Shown: positions 44,894 through 46,216 of the stretch, piece after piece
How positions within the stretch are numbered: position 1 is the stretch's first letter
How the letters are laid out: each line of letters begins with the position of its first letter
DNA from: Pampus argenteus
Taxonomy: Eukaryota > Chordata > Actinopteri > Scombriformes > Stromateidae
NCBI GenBank assembly: GCA_036937835.1
Contig: CM072862.1
Coordinates: forward strand, 21,655,001-21,719,000
DNA length: 64,000 nucleotides
Reading direction: 5' to 3'
Made by a program: the position numbers and the translations under genes
Notes under the pieces: generated by a model
The model's database searches: none
What the model saw: only the letters and a program-made list of their open reading frames with translations
What the model was told of the DNA's origin: nothing

Positions 44894-45465
44894 ATCTATC
44901 TCTCTCTCTCTCTCTGCCACAGCCACACACGACCAATGGCCTCCTTTGTTTGGATGTAATTTATTTTTGCAGGCAGCAGGAATGTGATATTCTTGCCAGA
45001 ATTTAATTACTAAACTTTGCTCCAAACTTTCACATCACAGTCAATGTCACTCACGGGTCTCAGTCTGCCTTATTAAAGTGTTTTCTGACCTTCACTCATC
45101 ATGCAGGACCAGGAAGTTACACACATGATATGAATAGACACCTGCTCAGAGCCAAATAATGAAATATACACACACACACACAGAGAAAGATGCTCATTTA
45201 AAATGAAAAGCATGTAATTTTGATACTTTTAGCAGAGGGGGAAATTAGTTTAGGGATTATTATAGTCACATTACCCTCTGAGGACGTCCGTCCCTCCCCT
45301 CCTCTTGCTCCTGCTTGCTCTGGAGTCGGTCTGCTTGGTCACCAGGTCGCGGTCCCCGGTGTCCACCACCTCTGCAGCGGCTCCAAGCTCGACGCAGAGC
45401 GACAGCAAGGCGACCAGAGCCACGGCCAACTGCAGCAGCCGTCCTCCACACTTACTGTCCGGCAT
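349..45465 (-). CDS. fbn1: Fibrillin-1-type extracellular microfibril glycoprotein (3'-truncated by window edge)
   Basis: Sixty coding exons on the minus strand join in one open frame (7,615 nt, 2,538 codons plus one base) from an ATG at 45463-45465. Fibrillins are secreted, furin-processed, calcium-binding glycoproteins that polymerise into extracellular microfibrils, scaffold elastin and hold latent TGF-beta complexes. Seen here: signal peptide, furin-type site, N-terminal unique domain, 4 EGF, 39 cbEGF, 7 TB and 2 hybrid domains, and a Pro/Gly linker, in the exact order of human FBN1. Nearly all introns are phase 1, so each domain is a cassette. FBN1 is favoured over FBN2 by EGF2-3, HPCRRGF in hybrid 1, NEVSQKC in cbEGF1, TB1 and TB4 sequences and by the neighbouring shc4. 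FBN3 is disfavoured because cbEGF2 is present before TB1. The last third (TB6, cbEGF32, TB7) reads more like FBN2. Four cbEGFs and the C-terminus are expected beyond the left edge. Confidence 0.93.
466..907 (-). other. fbn1: fbn1 intron 59 with TG microsatellite
   Basis: A 442-bp intron. Its first 40 bases (minus strand) are gtgac followed by a pure CA run, so the repeat abuts the donor. Nothing else recognised. Confidence 0.8.
869..904. repeat. (TG)18 microsatellite
   Basis: Uninterrupted 36-bp TG run on the plus strand, three bases from the donor of coding exon 59. Confidence 0.97.
908..1030 (-). CDS. fbn1: fbn1 coding exon 59: cbEGF38
   Basis: Forty-one codons. DVDEC start, APKPCNFICKNTEG core and a YILQEDGKSC end match the fibrillin family in this position. 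Donor gtgaca runs directly into a CA repeat. Confidence 0.95.
1111..1133. repeat. (GA)n microsatellite in fbn1 intron 58
   Basis: Short GA run inside the 231-bp intron between coding exons 58 and 59. Confidence 0.9.
1262..1387 (-). CDS. fbn1: fbn1 coding exon 58: cbEGF37
   Basis: Forty-two codons. DINEC start, CINNIGSYSC hydroxylation and calcium motif, six cysteines. Donor gtaagg, acceptor ag. First cbEGF after TB7. Confidence 0.95.
2306..2339. repeat. 34-bp direct repeat, copy 1
   Basis: Identical to the copy at 2586-2619. The two copies bracket the 246-bp MITE-like insert. Confidence 0.95.
2341..2586. mobile_element. Non-autonomous hAT-like MITE (putative)
   Basis: About 246 bp. The ends form imperfect terminal inverted repeats (aggggtgtgacgaga at the left; the reverse complement of the right end differs at one base of 15). 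An internal run of GACGA units follows the left end. The sequence cggctgcttgttgga occurs twice inside, about 67 bp apart. No transposase frame. Termini of this kind are familiar from teleost hAT-derived MITEs, but no 8-bp target duplication is visible; the flanks are 34-bp repeats instead. Confidence 0.6.
2586..2619. repeat. 34-bp direct repeat, copy 2
   Basis: Identical over 34 bp to 2306-2339. Its first base overlaps the right terminus of the MITE-like insert. Confidence 0.95.
2647..2853 (-). CDS. fbn1: fbn1 coding exon 57: TB7 (8-Cys) domain
   Basis: Sixty-nine codons, a whole TB domain in one exon. FCFTEVLTTLC opens it, followed by the ECCCDGGRGWG triple-cysteine signature and CPLPGTTQYKK. 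The CPLPGT and GYTTD segments resemble FBN2 more than FBN1. Donor gtatct. Confidence 0.95.
2854..3390 (-). other. fbn1: fbn1 intron 56
   Basis: A 537-bp intron. No repeat, RNA or coding signal recognised. Confidence 0.8.
3391..3516 (-). CDS. fbn1: fbn1 coding exon 56: cbEGF36
   Basis: Forty-two codons. Starts DLNECSAKPSIC, with CENTVGSYRC as the calcium and hydroxylation motif. Donor gtacgt. Confidence 0.95.
3517..4196 (-). other. fbn1: fbn1 intron 55
   Basis: A 680-bp AT-rich intron with no recognised feature. Confidence 0.8.
4197..4328 (-). CDS. fbn1: fbn1 coding exon 55: cbEGF35
   Basis: Forty-four codons, the longest cbEGF exon here because of an extended first loop (DQNECEDGIDDCASRGM). 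It then runs CKNLIGTYMC. The DQNEC start still satisfies the calcium-binding consensus. Donor gtaaga. Confidence 0.94.
4329..4855 (-). other. fbn1: fbn1 intron 54
   Basis: A 527-bp intron; nothing recognised. Confidence 0.8.
4856..4978 (-). CDS. fbn1: fbn1 coding exon 54: cbEGF34
   Basis: Forty-one codons. DINECSQNPLLCAFRC is typical of fibrillin cbEGF34. Ends YVLREDRRMC as in FBN1. Donor gtaggg. Confidence 0.95.
5063..5182 (-). CDS. fbn1: fbn1 coding exon 53: cbEGF33
   Basis: Forty codons. DTNEC start, GNPCGNGTC with an NGT N-glycosylation sequon, CTNVIGGFEC, and FEPGSMMTC. Donor gtatgt. Confidence 0.95.
5296..5415 (-). CDS. fbn1: fbn1 coding exon 52: cbEGF32 with a GC splice donor
   Basis: Forty codons. 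DINECLNDPC start and CINTDGSFRCECPMG core. The exon ends TGTGAAG and the intron begins gcaggt, so the donor is GC rather than GT. Using the GT four bases further would break the frame. The sequence reads closer to FBN2 than FBN1 here. Confidence 0.93.
5494..5553 (-). CDS. fbn1: fbn1 coding exon 51: TB6 C-terminal part
   Basis: Twenty codons (YRLLCPKLG motif) completing the TB6 domain started by exon 50, as in other fibrillins. Donor gtacgt; preceded by a 98-bp intron. Confidence 0.9.
5652..5804 (-). CDS. fbn1: fbn1 coding exon 50: TB6 (8-Cys) core
   Basis: Fifty-one codons. NYCYTKFENG opens the domain; the CCCTGMPAPGWG segment is its triple-cysteine signature, with CEICP following. Donor gtacgt. 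Confidence 0.94.
5950..6085 (+). repeat. Dispersed teleost repeat family A, copy 1
   Basis: Contains the diagnostic order ttttgggaaatatgtgtatt, gataccaatctcatgtctgtcc, gaagct, then ttagcttagcttagcataaag. The same order recurs near 11,590, 37,230 and 51,785 and inverted near 52,455. Confidence 0.7.
6086..6660. other. GC-richer segment of unknown origin in fbn1 intron 49
   Basis: Markedly more GC-rich than the surrounding intron, with overlapping minus-strand open frames of about 67-72 codons containing RRRWRGC-like basic stretches. No domain recognised. It may be a decayed transposon body next to the family A repeat, but I cannot name it. Confidence 0.4.
7909..8034 (-). CDS. fbn1: fbn1 coding exon 49: cbEGF31
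   Basis: Forty-two codons. DIDECSQSPEICMFGTC, then CSNTAGSFTCLCPEGF. Donor gtaaaa. Last cbEGF before TB6. Confidence 0.95.
   Translation of the reverse strand: MLMSAPSRQRSVCLEPAPTPLEASPACVLKASSCLPLDTDV
8035..8713 (-). other. fbn1: fbn1 intron 48
   Basis: A 679-bp intron with no recognised feature. Confidence 0.8.
8714..8833 (-). CDS. fbn1: fbn1 coding exon 48: cbEGF30
   Basis: Forty codons. DINECAVNPGTC, CLNLDGYYRCICPPGY. Flanked downstream by a 679-bp and upstream by an 87-bp intron. Confidence 0.95.
8921..9046 (-). CDS. fbn1: fbn1 coding exon 47: cbEGF29
   Basis: Forty-two codons. DIDECSSQRGLCRNGQC, then CINAVGSFLC. Donor gtatgg; introns of 87 bp on both sides. Confidence 0.95.
9134..9250 (-). 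CDS. fbn1: fbn1 coding exon 46: cbEGF28
   Basis: Thirty-nine codons, a short first loop: DVDECERQPCGNGTC, with an NGT sequon, and CKNTVGSYNC. Donor gtatgt. Confidence 0.95.
   Translation of the reverse strand, partial: TWMSVRDNPVVTGHVRTQWAPTTVSATPAFKIHTTATA
9354..9479 (-). CDS. fbn1: fbn1 coding exon 45: cbEGF27
   Basis: Forty-two codons. DRNECFENIGIC replaces the usual DxDEC but keeps the acidic ligands, as human FBN1 does (DRNEC). CIDTLGSYRC follows. The acceptor is a pure T run ending tag. Confidence 0.95.
9480..10400 (-). other. fbn1: fbn1 intron 44
   Basis: A 921-bp AT-rich intron; nothing recognised. Confidence 0.8.
10401..10523 (-). CDS. fbn1: fbn1 coding exon 44: cbEGF26
   Basis: Forty-one codons. 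DIDECQNGPVCQKNAAC, CLNLPGSYRC, ending GYRFTHTGQC, closely matching FBN1 at this position. Donor gtaagg. Confidence 0.95.
10684..10809 (-). CDS. fbn1: fbn1 coding exon 43: cbEGF25
   Basis: Forty-two codons. DIDECREIPGVCENGVC and CINMIGSFRC, then FIYNDKLLIC. First cbEGF after TB5. Confidence 0.95.
10902..10973 (-). CDS. fbn1: fbn1 coding exon 42: TB5 C-terminal part
   Basis: Twenty-four codons, FGNLCGSERPGFYIDI, completing TB5. Donor gtaaga. Confidence 0.93.
11056..11089. repeat. (TG)17 microsatellite near exon 41 donor
   Basis: TG run on the plus strand, 14 bp from the donor of coding exon 41, with a second short TG run at about 11,037-11,050. Confidence 0.95.
11104..11262 (-). CDS. fbn1: fbn1 coding exon 41: TB5 core
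   Basis: Fifty-three codons. MRKSYCYRNFYS opens the domain; an NMT sequon is followed by KKMCCCSYNIGRAW, the triple-cysteine signature, and CEQCP. Donor gtgagg. Confidence 0.95.
11364..11486 (-). CDS. fbn1: fbn1 coding exon 40: cbEGF24
   Basis: Forty-one codons. DVNECERPGICGPGQC, then CYNTIGNYTC with an NYT sequon, and YMQVNGGNNC. Donor gtaggt. Confidence 0.95.
11487..12853 (-). other. fbn1: fbn1 intron 39
   Basis: A 1,367-bp intron containing a degenerate family A repeat near its high-numbered side's start (11,588-11,720) and a pyrimidine-rich stretch near 12,355-12,470. No coding feature. Confidence 0.75.
11588..11720 (+). repeat. Dispersed teleost repeat family A, copy 2
   Basis: Shares aaaggactagtttgaaattt, ggggaatatgtgtatt, gagttagatg, then ccagcacctctgaggc and taacatgttatatctc with the other copies. 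The central block is deleted. Confidence 0.65.
12854..12979 (-). CDS. fbn1: fbn1 coding exon 39: cbEGF23
   Basis: Forty-two codons. DINECQELPGVCQGGQC, CINTFGSFQC. First cbEGF after TB4. Donor gtattt. Confidence 0.95.
13094..13162 (-). CDS. fbn1: fbn1 coding exon 38: TB4 C-terminal part
   Basis: Twenty-three codons, EYKTLCPGGEGFRPNPIT, almost identical to FBN1. It completes a codon split by the intron (A|CG gives Thr). Confidence 0.94.
13163..13931 (-). other. fbn1: fbn1 intron 37 (splits TB4)
   Basis: A 769-bp intron inside the RGD-bearing TB4 domain. No feature recognised. Confidence 0.8.
13932..14099 (-). CDS. fbn1: fbn1 coding exon 37: TB4 core with RGD integrin motif
   Basis: Fifty-six codons. 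RSGSCYLDVRSRGDASES places the RGD tripeptide (14053-14061) in the same loop as in human FBN1, where TB4 binds integrins such as alpha5beta1 and alphaVbeta3. GVGVSKASCCCSLG is the triple-cysteine signature. The donor gtgagt follows a codon split as A|. Confidence 0.96.
14225..14347 (-). CDS. fbn1: fbn1 coding exon 36: cbEGF22
   Basis: Forty-one codons. DINECADPTICINGVC, CVNIPGSYHC and FELNPTRVGC, the last matching FBN1 exactly. It packs against TB4. Confidence 0.95.
14447..14569 (-). CDS. fbn1: fbn1 coding exon 35: cbEGF21
   Basis: Forty-one codons. DIDECTFADIC, CLNIPGLFRC, YELDRSGGNC. The acceptor is preceded by a long CT microsatellite. Donor gtaaga. Confidence 0.95.
14586..14628. repeat. 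(GA)n microsatellite adjoining exon 35 acceptor
   Basis: A 43-bp GA run on the plus strand, read as CT on the gene strand, starting 17 bases upstream of coding exon 35. Confidence 0.96.
14769..14795. repeat. (CA)n microsatellite
   Basis: Imperfect CA run followed by a short TA run, inside fbn1 intron 34. Confidence 0.9.
16113..16238 (-). CDS. fbn1: fbn1 coding exon 34: cbEGF20
   Basis: Forty-two codons. DSDECAENGNLC, CLNLPGGYRCECDMGF and DGKACEG, matching FBN1. Donor gtaaaa. Confidence 0.95.
16354..16476 (-). CDS. fbn1: fbn1 coding exon 33: cbEGF19
   Basis: Forty-one codons. DLDECSNGTHMC with an NGT sequon, CLNTMGSYRC, FSGDGFYC. The donor gttata is weak. Confidence 0.94.
16627..16749 (-). 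CDS. fbn1: fbn1 coding exon 32: cbEGF18
   Basis: Forty-one codons. DINECEIGAHNC, CTNTAGSFKC, GWIGNGLKC. It follows the second-largest intron of the gene. Confidence 0.95.
16750..19807 (-). other. fbn1: fbn1 intron 31 (3.1 kb)
   Basis: Second-largest intron, between cbEGF17 and cbEGF18. Contains an A run at about 17,673-17,690, a GT run near 17,836-17,854, GAGT-rich DNA near 19,080-19,120 and a CA run next to exon 31. No transposon or exon recognised; long low-repeat stretches remain unexplained. Confidence 0.75.
19692..19720. repeat. (CA)n microsatellite
   Basis: Pure CA run in intron 31, about 90 bp from the donor of coding exon 31. Confidence 0.95.
19808..19933 (-). CDS. fbn1: fbn1 coding exon 31: cbEGF17
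   Basis: Forty-two codons. DVDECELNPNICLSGNC, CENTKGSFIC, closely matching FBN1. Donor gtgagc. Confidence 0.95.
19934..20488 (-). other. fbn1: fbn1 intron 30
   Basis: A 555-bp intron; nothing recognised. Confidence 0.8.
20489..20614 (-). CDS. fbn1: fbn1 coding exon 30: cbEGF16
   Basis: Forty-two codons. DIDECEESPDICDGGQC, CTNTPGTYQC, FMSSEDMKIC. Donor gtaact. Confidence 0.95.
20615..21600 (-). other. fbn1: fbn1 intron 29
   Basis: A 986-bp intron with a T run at about 21,403-21,417 and no other recognised feature. Confidence 0.8.
21601..21723 (-). CDS. fbn1: fbn1 coding exon 29: cbEGF15
   Basis: Forty-one codons. DVDECTIENGGCETFC, CTNSEGSYEC, YALMPDQRSC. Donor gtacgt. Confidence 0.95.
21834..21959 (-). 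CDS. fbn1: fbn1 coding exon 28: cbEGF14
   Basis: Forty-two codons. DINECELSDRLCRHGQC, CVNMIGRYQC. Donor gtgcgt. Confidence 0.95.
21960..22657 (-). other. fbn1: fbn1 intron 27
   Basis: A 698-bp intron; nothing recognised. Confidence 0.8.
22658..22783 (-). CDS. fbn1: fbn1 coding exon 27: cbEGF13
   Basis: Forty-two codons. DIDECERDPLLCRGGNC, CVNNEGSFEC. In human FBN1 this lies in the exon 24-32 cluster linked to severe neonatal Marfan syndrome. Donor gtgagt. Confidence 0.95.
22784..24018 (-). other. fbn1: fbn1 intron 26
   Basis: A 1,235-bp intron with CA (22,802-22,822) and TA (22,857-22,877) runs near exon 27. Otherwise unremarkable. Confidence 0.8.
22802..22877. repeat. CA run followed by TA run
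   Basis: CA run at 22,802-22,822 and TA run at 22,857-22,877 separated by unique sequence, both within 100 bp of the exon 27 acceptor. Confidence 0.9.
24019..24147 (-). CDS. fbn1: fbn1 coding exon 26: cbEGF12
   Basis: Forty-three codons. DIDECRISPDLCGQGRC, CINTPGDFEC, GYESGFMMMKNC, a nearly invariant fibrillin stretch. Donor gtgagt. Confidence 0.96.
24148..25149 (-). other. fbn1: fbn1 intron 25 with dispersed repeat
   Basis: A 1,002-bp intron, about a third of which is a family C repeat that ends within about 10 bp of the exon 25 donor. Confidence 0.75.
24810..25138 (+). repeat. Dispersed teleost repeat family C, copy 1
   Basis: Begins with cattttcattaccgattagt-like sequence and ends with tcaatcaaccaaccagtcag followed by ttaattgaccc, the diverged cgattaatcgattaa motifs that bound this family. 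Its low-numbered side lies deep in the intron and its end abuts the exon 25 donor. Confidence 0.6.
25150..25275 (-). CDS. fbn1: fbn1 coding exon 25: cbEGF11
   Basis: Forty-two codons. DINECRMINTLCSNGKC, CRNTIGSFRC, ALDSDERNC. First of twelve tandem cbEGFs after TB3. Donor gtgagt. Confidence 0.95.
25366..25593 (-). CDS. fbn1: fbn1 coding exon 24: TB3
   Basis: Seventy-six codons, the longest exon; the whole TB3 in one piece. LRMEQCYLTHEDERC opens it, DACCCSVGVAWG is the signature, then CPRGPGF and NGRPFLK. Donor gtaaac. Confidence 0.96.
25707..25832 (-). CDS. fbn1: fbn1 coding exon 23: cbEGF10
   Basis: Forty-two codons. DVDECQVFPGVCINGKC, CINTPGSFFC. The single cbEGF between hybrid 2 and TB3. 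Donor gtgggt. Confidence 0.95.
25927..25977 (-). CDS. fbn1: fbn1 coding exon 22: hybrid domain 2, C-terminal part
   Basis: Seventeen codons (DPICSKGFARVRGNVC), the shortest coding exon. It supplies the last two cysteines of hybrid 2. Donor gtaaga. Confidence 0.93.
26073..26210 (-). CDS. fbn1: fbn1 coding exon 21: hybrid domain 2 core
   Basis: Forty-six codons. STCWLKIINNRCEVNINGA, then HCCATLGEAWNSPC; the paired rather than triple cysteine marks a hybrid domain. Donor gtgaga. Confidence 0.95.
26482..26601 (-). CDS. fbn1: fbn1 coding exon 20: cbEGF9
   Basis: Forty codons. DVNECESSPCINGEC, CRNSQGSFVC. Donor gtaagt. Confidence 0.95.
26710..26835 (-). CDS. fbn1: fbn1 coding exon 19: cbEGF8
   Basis: Forty-two codons. 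DIDECLMNRRLCENGLC, CRNTPGSFTC. Donor gtcaga. Confidence 0.95.
26963..27088 (-). CDS. fbn1: fbn1 coding exon 18: cbEGF7
   Basis: Forty-two codons. DINECALDPDICQNGVC then CENMLRTYKC, where human FBN1 has CENLRGTYKC, so the usual glycine before the aromatic residue is an arginine here. Donor gtaggt. Confidence 0.94.
27158..27210. repeat. Short duplicated intron segment, copy 1
   Basis: ctgcagggttatcttc and agtaactcctgcaac blocks are shared with 28,603-28,664; this copy lacks about 15 bp in the middle. Confidence 0.7.
27305..27358 (-). CDS. fbn1: fbn1 coding exon 17: TB2 C-terminal part
   Basis: Eighteen codons (AEFLALCPNDIGIT), the same length as the human exon. It supplies the eighth TB2 cysteine. 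Donor gtaacg. Confidence 0.93.
27359..27934 (-). other. fbn1: fbn1 intron 16 (splits TB2)
   Basis: A 576-bp intron with an A-rich run near 27,399-27,421 and a GT microsatellite. Confidence 0.8.
27629..27685. repeat. (GT)n microsatellite
   Basis: Two GT runs separated by one interruption (aa at 27,639-27,640), in fbn1 intron 16. Confidence 0.96.
27935..28087 (-). CDS. fbn1: fbn1 coding exon 16: TB2 core
   Basis: Fifty-one codons. THMRSSCYGGYRRGQC, KSECCCASTEYAYGEPC, CQPCP, nearly identical to FBN1. Donor gtatga. Confidence 0.96.
28088..28807 (-). other. fbn1: fbn1 intron 15
   Basis: A 720-bp intron. Contains the second copy of a short segment also present near 27,158 and no other recognised feature. 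Confidence 0.8.
28603..28664. repeat. Short duplicated intron segment, copy 2
   Basis: Matches 27,158-27,210 on both sides of a 15-bp length difference. The two copies flank the two TB2 exons. Confidence 0.7.
28808..28930 (-). CDS. fbn1: fbn1 coding exon 15: cbEGF6
   Basis: Forty-one codons. DIDECETPGMCMNGHC, CVNTEGSFRC, AVGLDGRVC. Donor gtaagt. Confidence 0.95.
28931..29878 (-). other. fbn1: fbn1 intron 14
   Basis: A 948-bp intron with a T run at about 29,652-29,669. The stretch 29,370-29,640 is repeat-free and of balanced composition. Starts with a GT-rich donor region. Confidence 0.75.
29879..30001 (-). CDS. fbn1: fbn1 coding exon 14: cbEGF5
   Basis: Forty-one codons. DQDECLIRNMCLNGLC, CINEDGSFKC, ending DTSGRMC. 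The donor is gtgtgtgtgt, the start of a short GT run. Confidence 0.95.
30002..30331 (-). other. fbn1: fbn1 intron 13
   Basis: A 330-bp intron; nothing recognised. Confidence 0.8.
30332..30457 (-). CDS. fbn1: fbn1 coding exon 13: cbEGF4
   Basis: Forty-two codons. DLDECVANGRICNNGRC, CVNTEGSFHCVCNAGFE. The NGRICNNGRC segment matches FBN1 rather than FBN2. Donor gtctgt. Confidence 0.95.
30567..30686 (-). CDS. fbn1: fbn1 coding exon 12: cbEGF3
   Basis: Forty codons. DDDECEKDPCAHGEC, CVNTQGSYIC, ending STRTEC as in FBN1. Donor gtgaca. Confidence 0.95.
30782..30934 (-). CDS. fbn1: fbn1 coding exon 11: EGF4 (non-calcium)
   Basis: Fifty-one codons. A leader PDIIQTQNITNTC carries an NIT glycosylation sequon. 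CLNGRCIPLPGNRYRCEC follows, without the DxDEC calcium motif, as in human EGF4. Donor gtaagt. Confidence 0.94.
30935..31379 (-). other. fbn1: fbn1 intron 10
   Basis: A 445-bp intron; nothing recognised. Confidence 0.8.
31380..31571 (-). CDS. fbn1: fbn1 coding exon 10: Pro/Gly-rich linker
   Basis: Sixty-four codons. Begins EEYQKLC, completing TB1, then a linker rich in Pro, Gly and Ile (PDGNGGG, PVPFPGVVPGQ, LPAPPG). FBN1 has a proline-rich and FBN2 a glycine-rich segment here; this one is proline-led with a glycine start. Donor gtgtgt. Confidence 0.93.
31669..31821 (-). CDS. fbn1: fbn1 coding exon 9: TB1
   Basis: Fifty-one codons. GGFCYASLLNGRC, VQCCCDSGRCW, PEMCPTRGT. The CCCDSGRCW block resembles FBN1 (CCCDAGRCW) rather than FBN2. 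Donor gtaggg. Confidence 0.95.
31822..32963 (-). other. fbn1: fbn1 intron 8
   Basis: A 1,142-bp intron with an A run at about 32,577-32,594 and short CA runs. No coding feature. Confidence 0.8.
32964..33089 (-). CDS. fbn1: fbn1 coding exon 8: cbEGF2
   Basis: Forty-two codons. DMDECSNIPGLCGLGEC, CSNTAGSYFC, YYTSVDGSRC. Its presence argues against FBN3, which lacks this domain. Donor gtgagt. Confidence 0.95.
33090..34130 (-). other. fbn1: fbn1 intron 7
   Basis: A 1,041-bp intron with a long A run at about 33,476-33,499. Otherwise AT-rich and unremarkable. Confidence 0.8.
34131..34256 (-). CDS. fbn1: fbn1 coding exon 7: cbEGF1
   Basis: Forty-two codons. DVDECQAIPGICQGGNC, CINTVGSFEC, and FNEVSQKC, the last matching FBN1 and not FBN2. 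Donor gtaaga. Confidence 0.96.
34257..35306 (-). other. fbn1: fbn1 intron 6
   Basis: A 1,050-bp intron with a CA run (34,306-34,330), GA-rich purine stretches (34,560-34,600 and 35,100-35,300) and a GC-richer block at 34,830-35,095. Confidence 0.75.
34306..34330. repeat. (CA)n microsatellite
   Basis: CA run in intron 6, about 50 bp from the exon 7 acceptor. Confidence 0.95.
35307..35504 (-). CDS. fbn1: fbn1 coding exon 6: hybrid domain 1
   Basis: Sixty-six codons encoding the whole domain. DYRTGPCFASVNNQMC, TLCCATVGRAWGHPC, CPAQPHPCRRGF, ending RTGAC. Nine cysteines are present, so the odd, unpaired cysteine proposed to support intermolecular disulphides is kept. Donor gtaaag. Confidence 0.96.
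35934..35958. repeat. (GT)n microsatellite
   Basis: GT run in fbn1 intron 5. Confidence 0.95.
36910..37227 (+). repeat. Dispersed teleost repeat family B, copy 1
   Basis: Recognised by agtacatttagtcaagtact, gaggtacttatact, a (TA) run at 37,029-37,054 and the end block gaccagctacaacattaaa, the hallmark of a very common teleost AGTACTT-rich repeat. It directly abuts a family A copy. Confidence 0.65.
37228..37465 (+). repeat. Dispersed teleost repeat family A, copy 3
   Basis: Best-preserved copy: ggaatgattcaacattttgg, ctatcttgtggagagttaag, catatctgtccattaaatac, gaagctacagccagcagctg, then gaaaacaggagacaacagct and ctcactaattaat. Confidence 0.75.
38098..38123. repeat. (CA)n microsatellite
   Basis: CA run in fbn1 intron 5. 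Another, 20 bp long, lies at 38,501-38,520. Confidence 0.95.
38672..38700. repeat. (GT)n microsatellite
   Basis: GT run in fbn1 intron 5. Confidence 0.95.
39580..39850 (+). repeat. Dispersed teleost repeat family C, copy 2
   Basis: Carries ttgttttgtccaaccaacag and agatattcattta internally with attaatc-like ends, the arrangement of the teleost family whose ends read cgattaatcgattaa. Confidence 0.6.
41095..41190 (-). CDS. fbn1: fbn1 coding exon 5: EGF3
   Basis: Thirty-two codons. VCENGCLNGGRCVAPNRC, CTYGFTGAQCER, an FBN1-like reading. No calcium motif. Donor gtaatg. Confidence 0.95.
41191..41621 (-). other. fbn1: fbn1 intron 4
   Basis: A 431-bp intron; nothing recognised. Confidence 0.8.
41622..41717 (-). 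CDS. fbn1: fbn1 coding exon 4: EGF2
   Basis: Thirty-two codons. QHCNIRCMNGGTC, CLCQKGYVGNHCGQ. QHCNIRC is the FBN1 form (FBN2 has QQCSVRC). Donor gtaagg. Confidence 0.95.
41718..42453 (-). other. fbn1: fbn1 intron 3
   Basis: A 736-bp intron with a CA run at about 41,910-41,930; nothing else recognised. Confidence 0.8.
42454..42552 (-). CDS. fbn1: fbn1 coding exon 3: EGF1
   Basis: Thirty-three codons. ICRSTCGDGFCSRPNMCTC, GQIAPSCGSKS. In human fibrillin-1 the unique N-terminus with EGF1 helps drive head-to-tail assembly and heparin binding. Donor gtcgtt is weak. Confidence 0.95.
42553..43740 (-). other. fbn1: fbn1 intron 2
   Basis: A 1,188-bp intron; nothing recognised apart from a T run near 43,302. 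Confidence 0.8.
43741..43823 (-). CDS. fbn1: fbn1 coding exon 2: N-terminal unique domain
   Basis: Eighty-three bases, phase 2 in and phase 1 out. PNVCGSRNNAYCCPGWKTL, GGNQCIV, the conserved four-cysteine FUN domain. Donor gtgagt. Confidence 0.96.
43824..45274 (-). other. fbn1: fbn1 intron 1
   Basis: A 1,451-bp intron with a TC-rich stretch (44,709-44,735 and 44,852-44,915) and a CA run at 45,170-45,182. No exon recognised. Confidence 0.8.
44852..44915. repeat. (TC)n microsatellite
   Basis: Interrupted TC run, with a related TC plus CA run at about 44,709-44,751. Confidence 0.93.
45275..45465 (-). CDS. fbn1: fbn1 coding exon 1: signal peptide and furin-type site
   Basis: 191 bases, ending in phase 2. 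The ATG at 45463-45465 is the first in frame after a TAG at 45532-45534. A leucine/alanine-rich core (LLQLAVALVALLSLCVE, about residues 10-26) is the signal peptide. RASRSKRRGG near the end matches the human RASRAKRRGG pro-peptide site. GC-rich compared with its flanks. A longer frame begins with a non-ATG TTG codon and is not needed. Confidence 0.93.
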
Positions 45466-45574
45466 ATCCACTCTCAAGTGTACAACTCCAGTGCTCGGTA
45501 GAATTAAAAAAAAAAAAAAGTCTCCTCTTAACTAGTTTCACAGCCCCGTCGACCTCTGCAGTCTGGAGTCAAAG
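45466..45574 (-). other. fbn1: fbn1 5' UTR part of first coding exon (putative)
   Basis: A strong acceptor (a T-rich tract, then tgcag) ends the upstream intron at 45,575, implying an untranslated leader of about 109 bases before the ATG, with an in-frame TAG inside. Confidence 0.55.
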
Positions 45575-45583
45575 CTGCAAAAC

Positions 45584-45615
<32 letters not shown>

Positions 45616-45828
45616 TGGGAAAGACGCAGAGGAAAGTTCAGGAGATGCTGCGCACACAAGAAAAACAACTCTGAGAAGCAGCTGCTCTGATATATGACTC
45701 ATACCAGTGTTAAGTTAGATAATTATTCAGCTCAGGGTGGCAAAAAGCATGCATTGTATGTATTTACTCAATAAATGAGTAAATAAATAAATGATAATGA
45801 GTAAATGTGCTCATAAGTGTGTCGTTAC

Positions 45829-46150
45829 CTTGTCTCCTGAGCAGGAGATTCGCCTCAGACCCGACAGAGGACTTCTTACTTCAGTTTTACTTGCAGGTAT
45901 TGCTAAATAATAATAATAATAATATTAAAAATAAAAAAACAAACAAACAAAAAAAACTATTGCTGAAGAAAACTTGAGAAGAAAAGTCACTCAAAAGCTT
46001 TCGATAAAGCTGCTGTAGAAATAAAAGATGCGCATCGTAAGTTTAGGAGTCTGCCAGTGCGCATCCAGTTGTGTGTTGATTTTCAACAGATAGGTTAGAG
46101 ATGCATTCCAGAGGATGAGTGTGTCTCTCCCTCACAGCAGAGCTCTTTCC
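45829..46150 (-). other. fbn1: Putative non-coding first exon of fbn1
   Basis: A near-consensus donor (GACAAG|gtaacg) at 45,827-45,829 could pair with the acceptor at 45,575, giving a 254-bp intron. Human FBN1 also has untranslated upstream exons. The high-coordinate limit (start site) is a guess. Confidence 0.35.
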
Positions 46151-46182
46151 TCATCCCTGCTCTGCTTAACTTTACCCAAAAC

Positions 46183-46216
46183 TTACCCCCCTCTCCCCCT
46201 CCTCTGCTCTCGCGAT
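46183..46216 (-). promoter_or_regulatory. fbn1: Candidate fbn1 promoter elements
   Basis: A pyrimidine-rich, GC-box-like tract (cccctctccccctcctc) beside the palindrome tctcgcga (46,208-46,215), an element found in many TATA-less vertebrate promoters. It lies just upstream of the putative non-coding exon. No TATA box noticed. Confidence 0.3.

Noticed and set aside
45466..45477. Upstream start of the fbn1 signal peptide four codons earlier
   Set aside because: That codon is TTG, not ATG. The ATG at 45,463-45,465 is the first after an in-frame TAG and gives a normal signal peptide.
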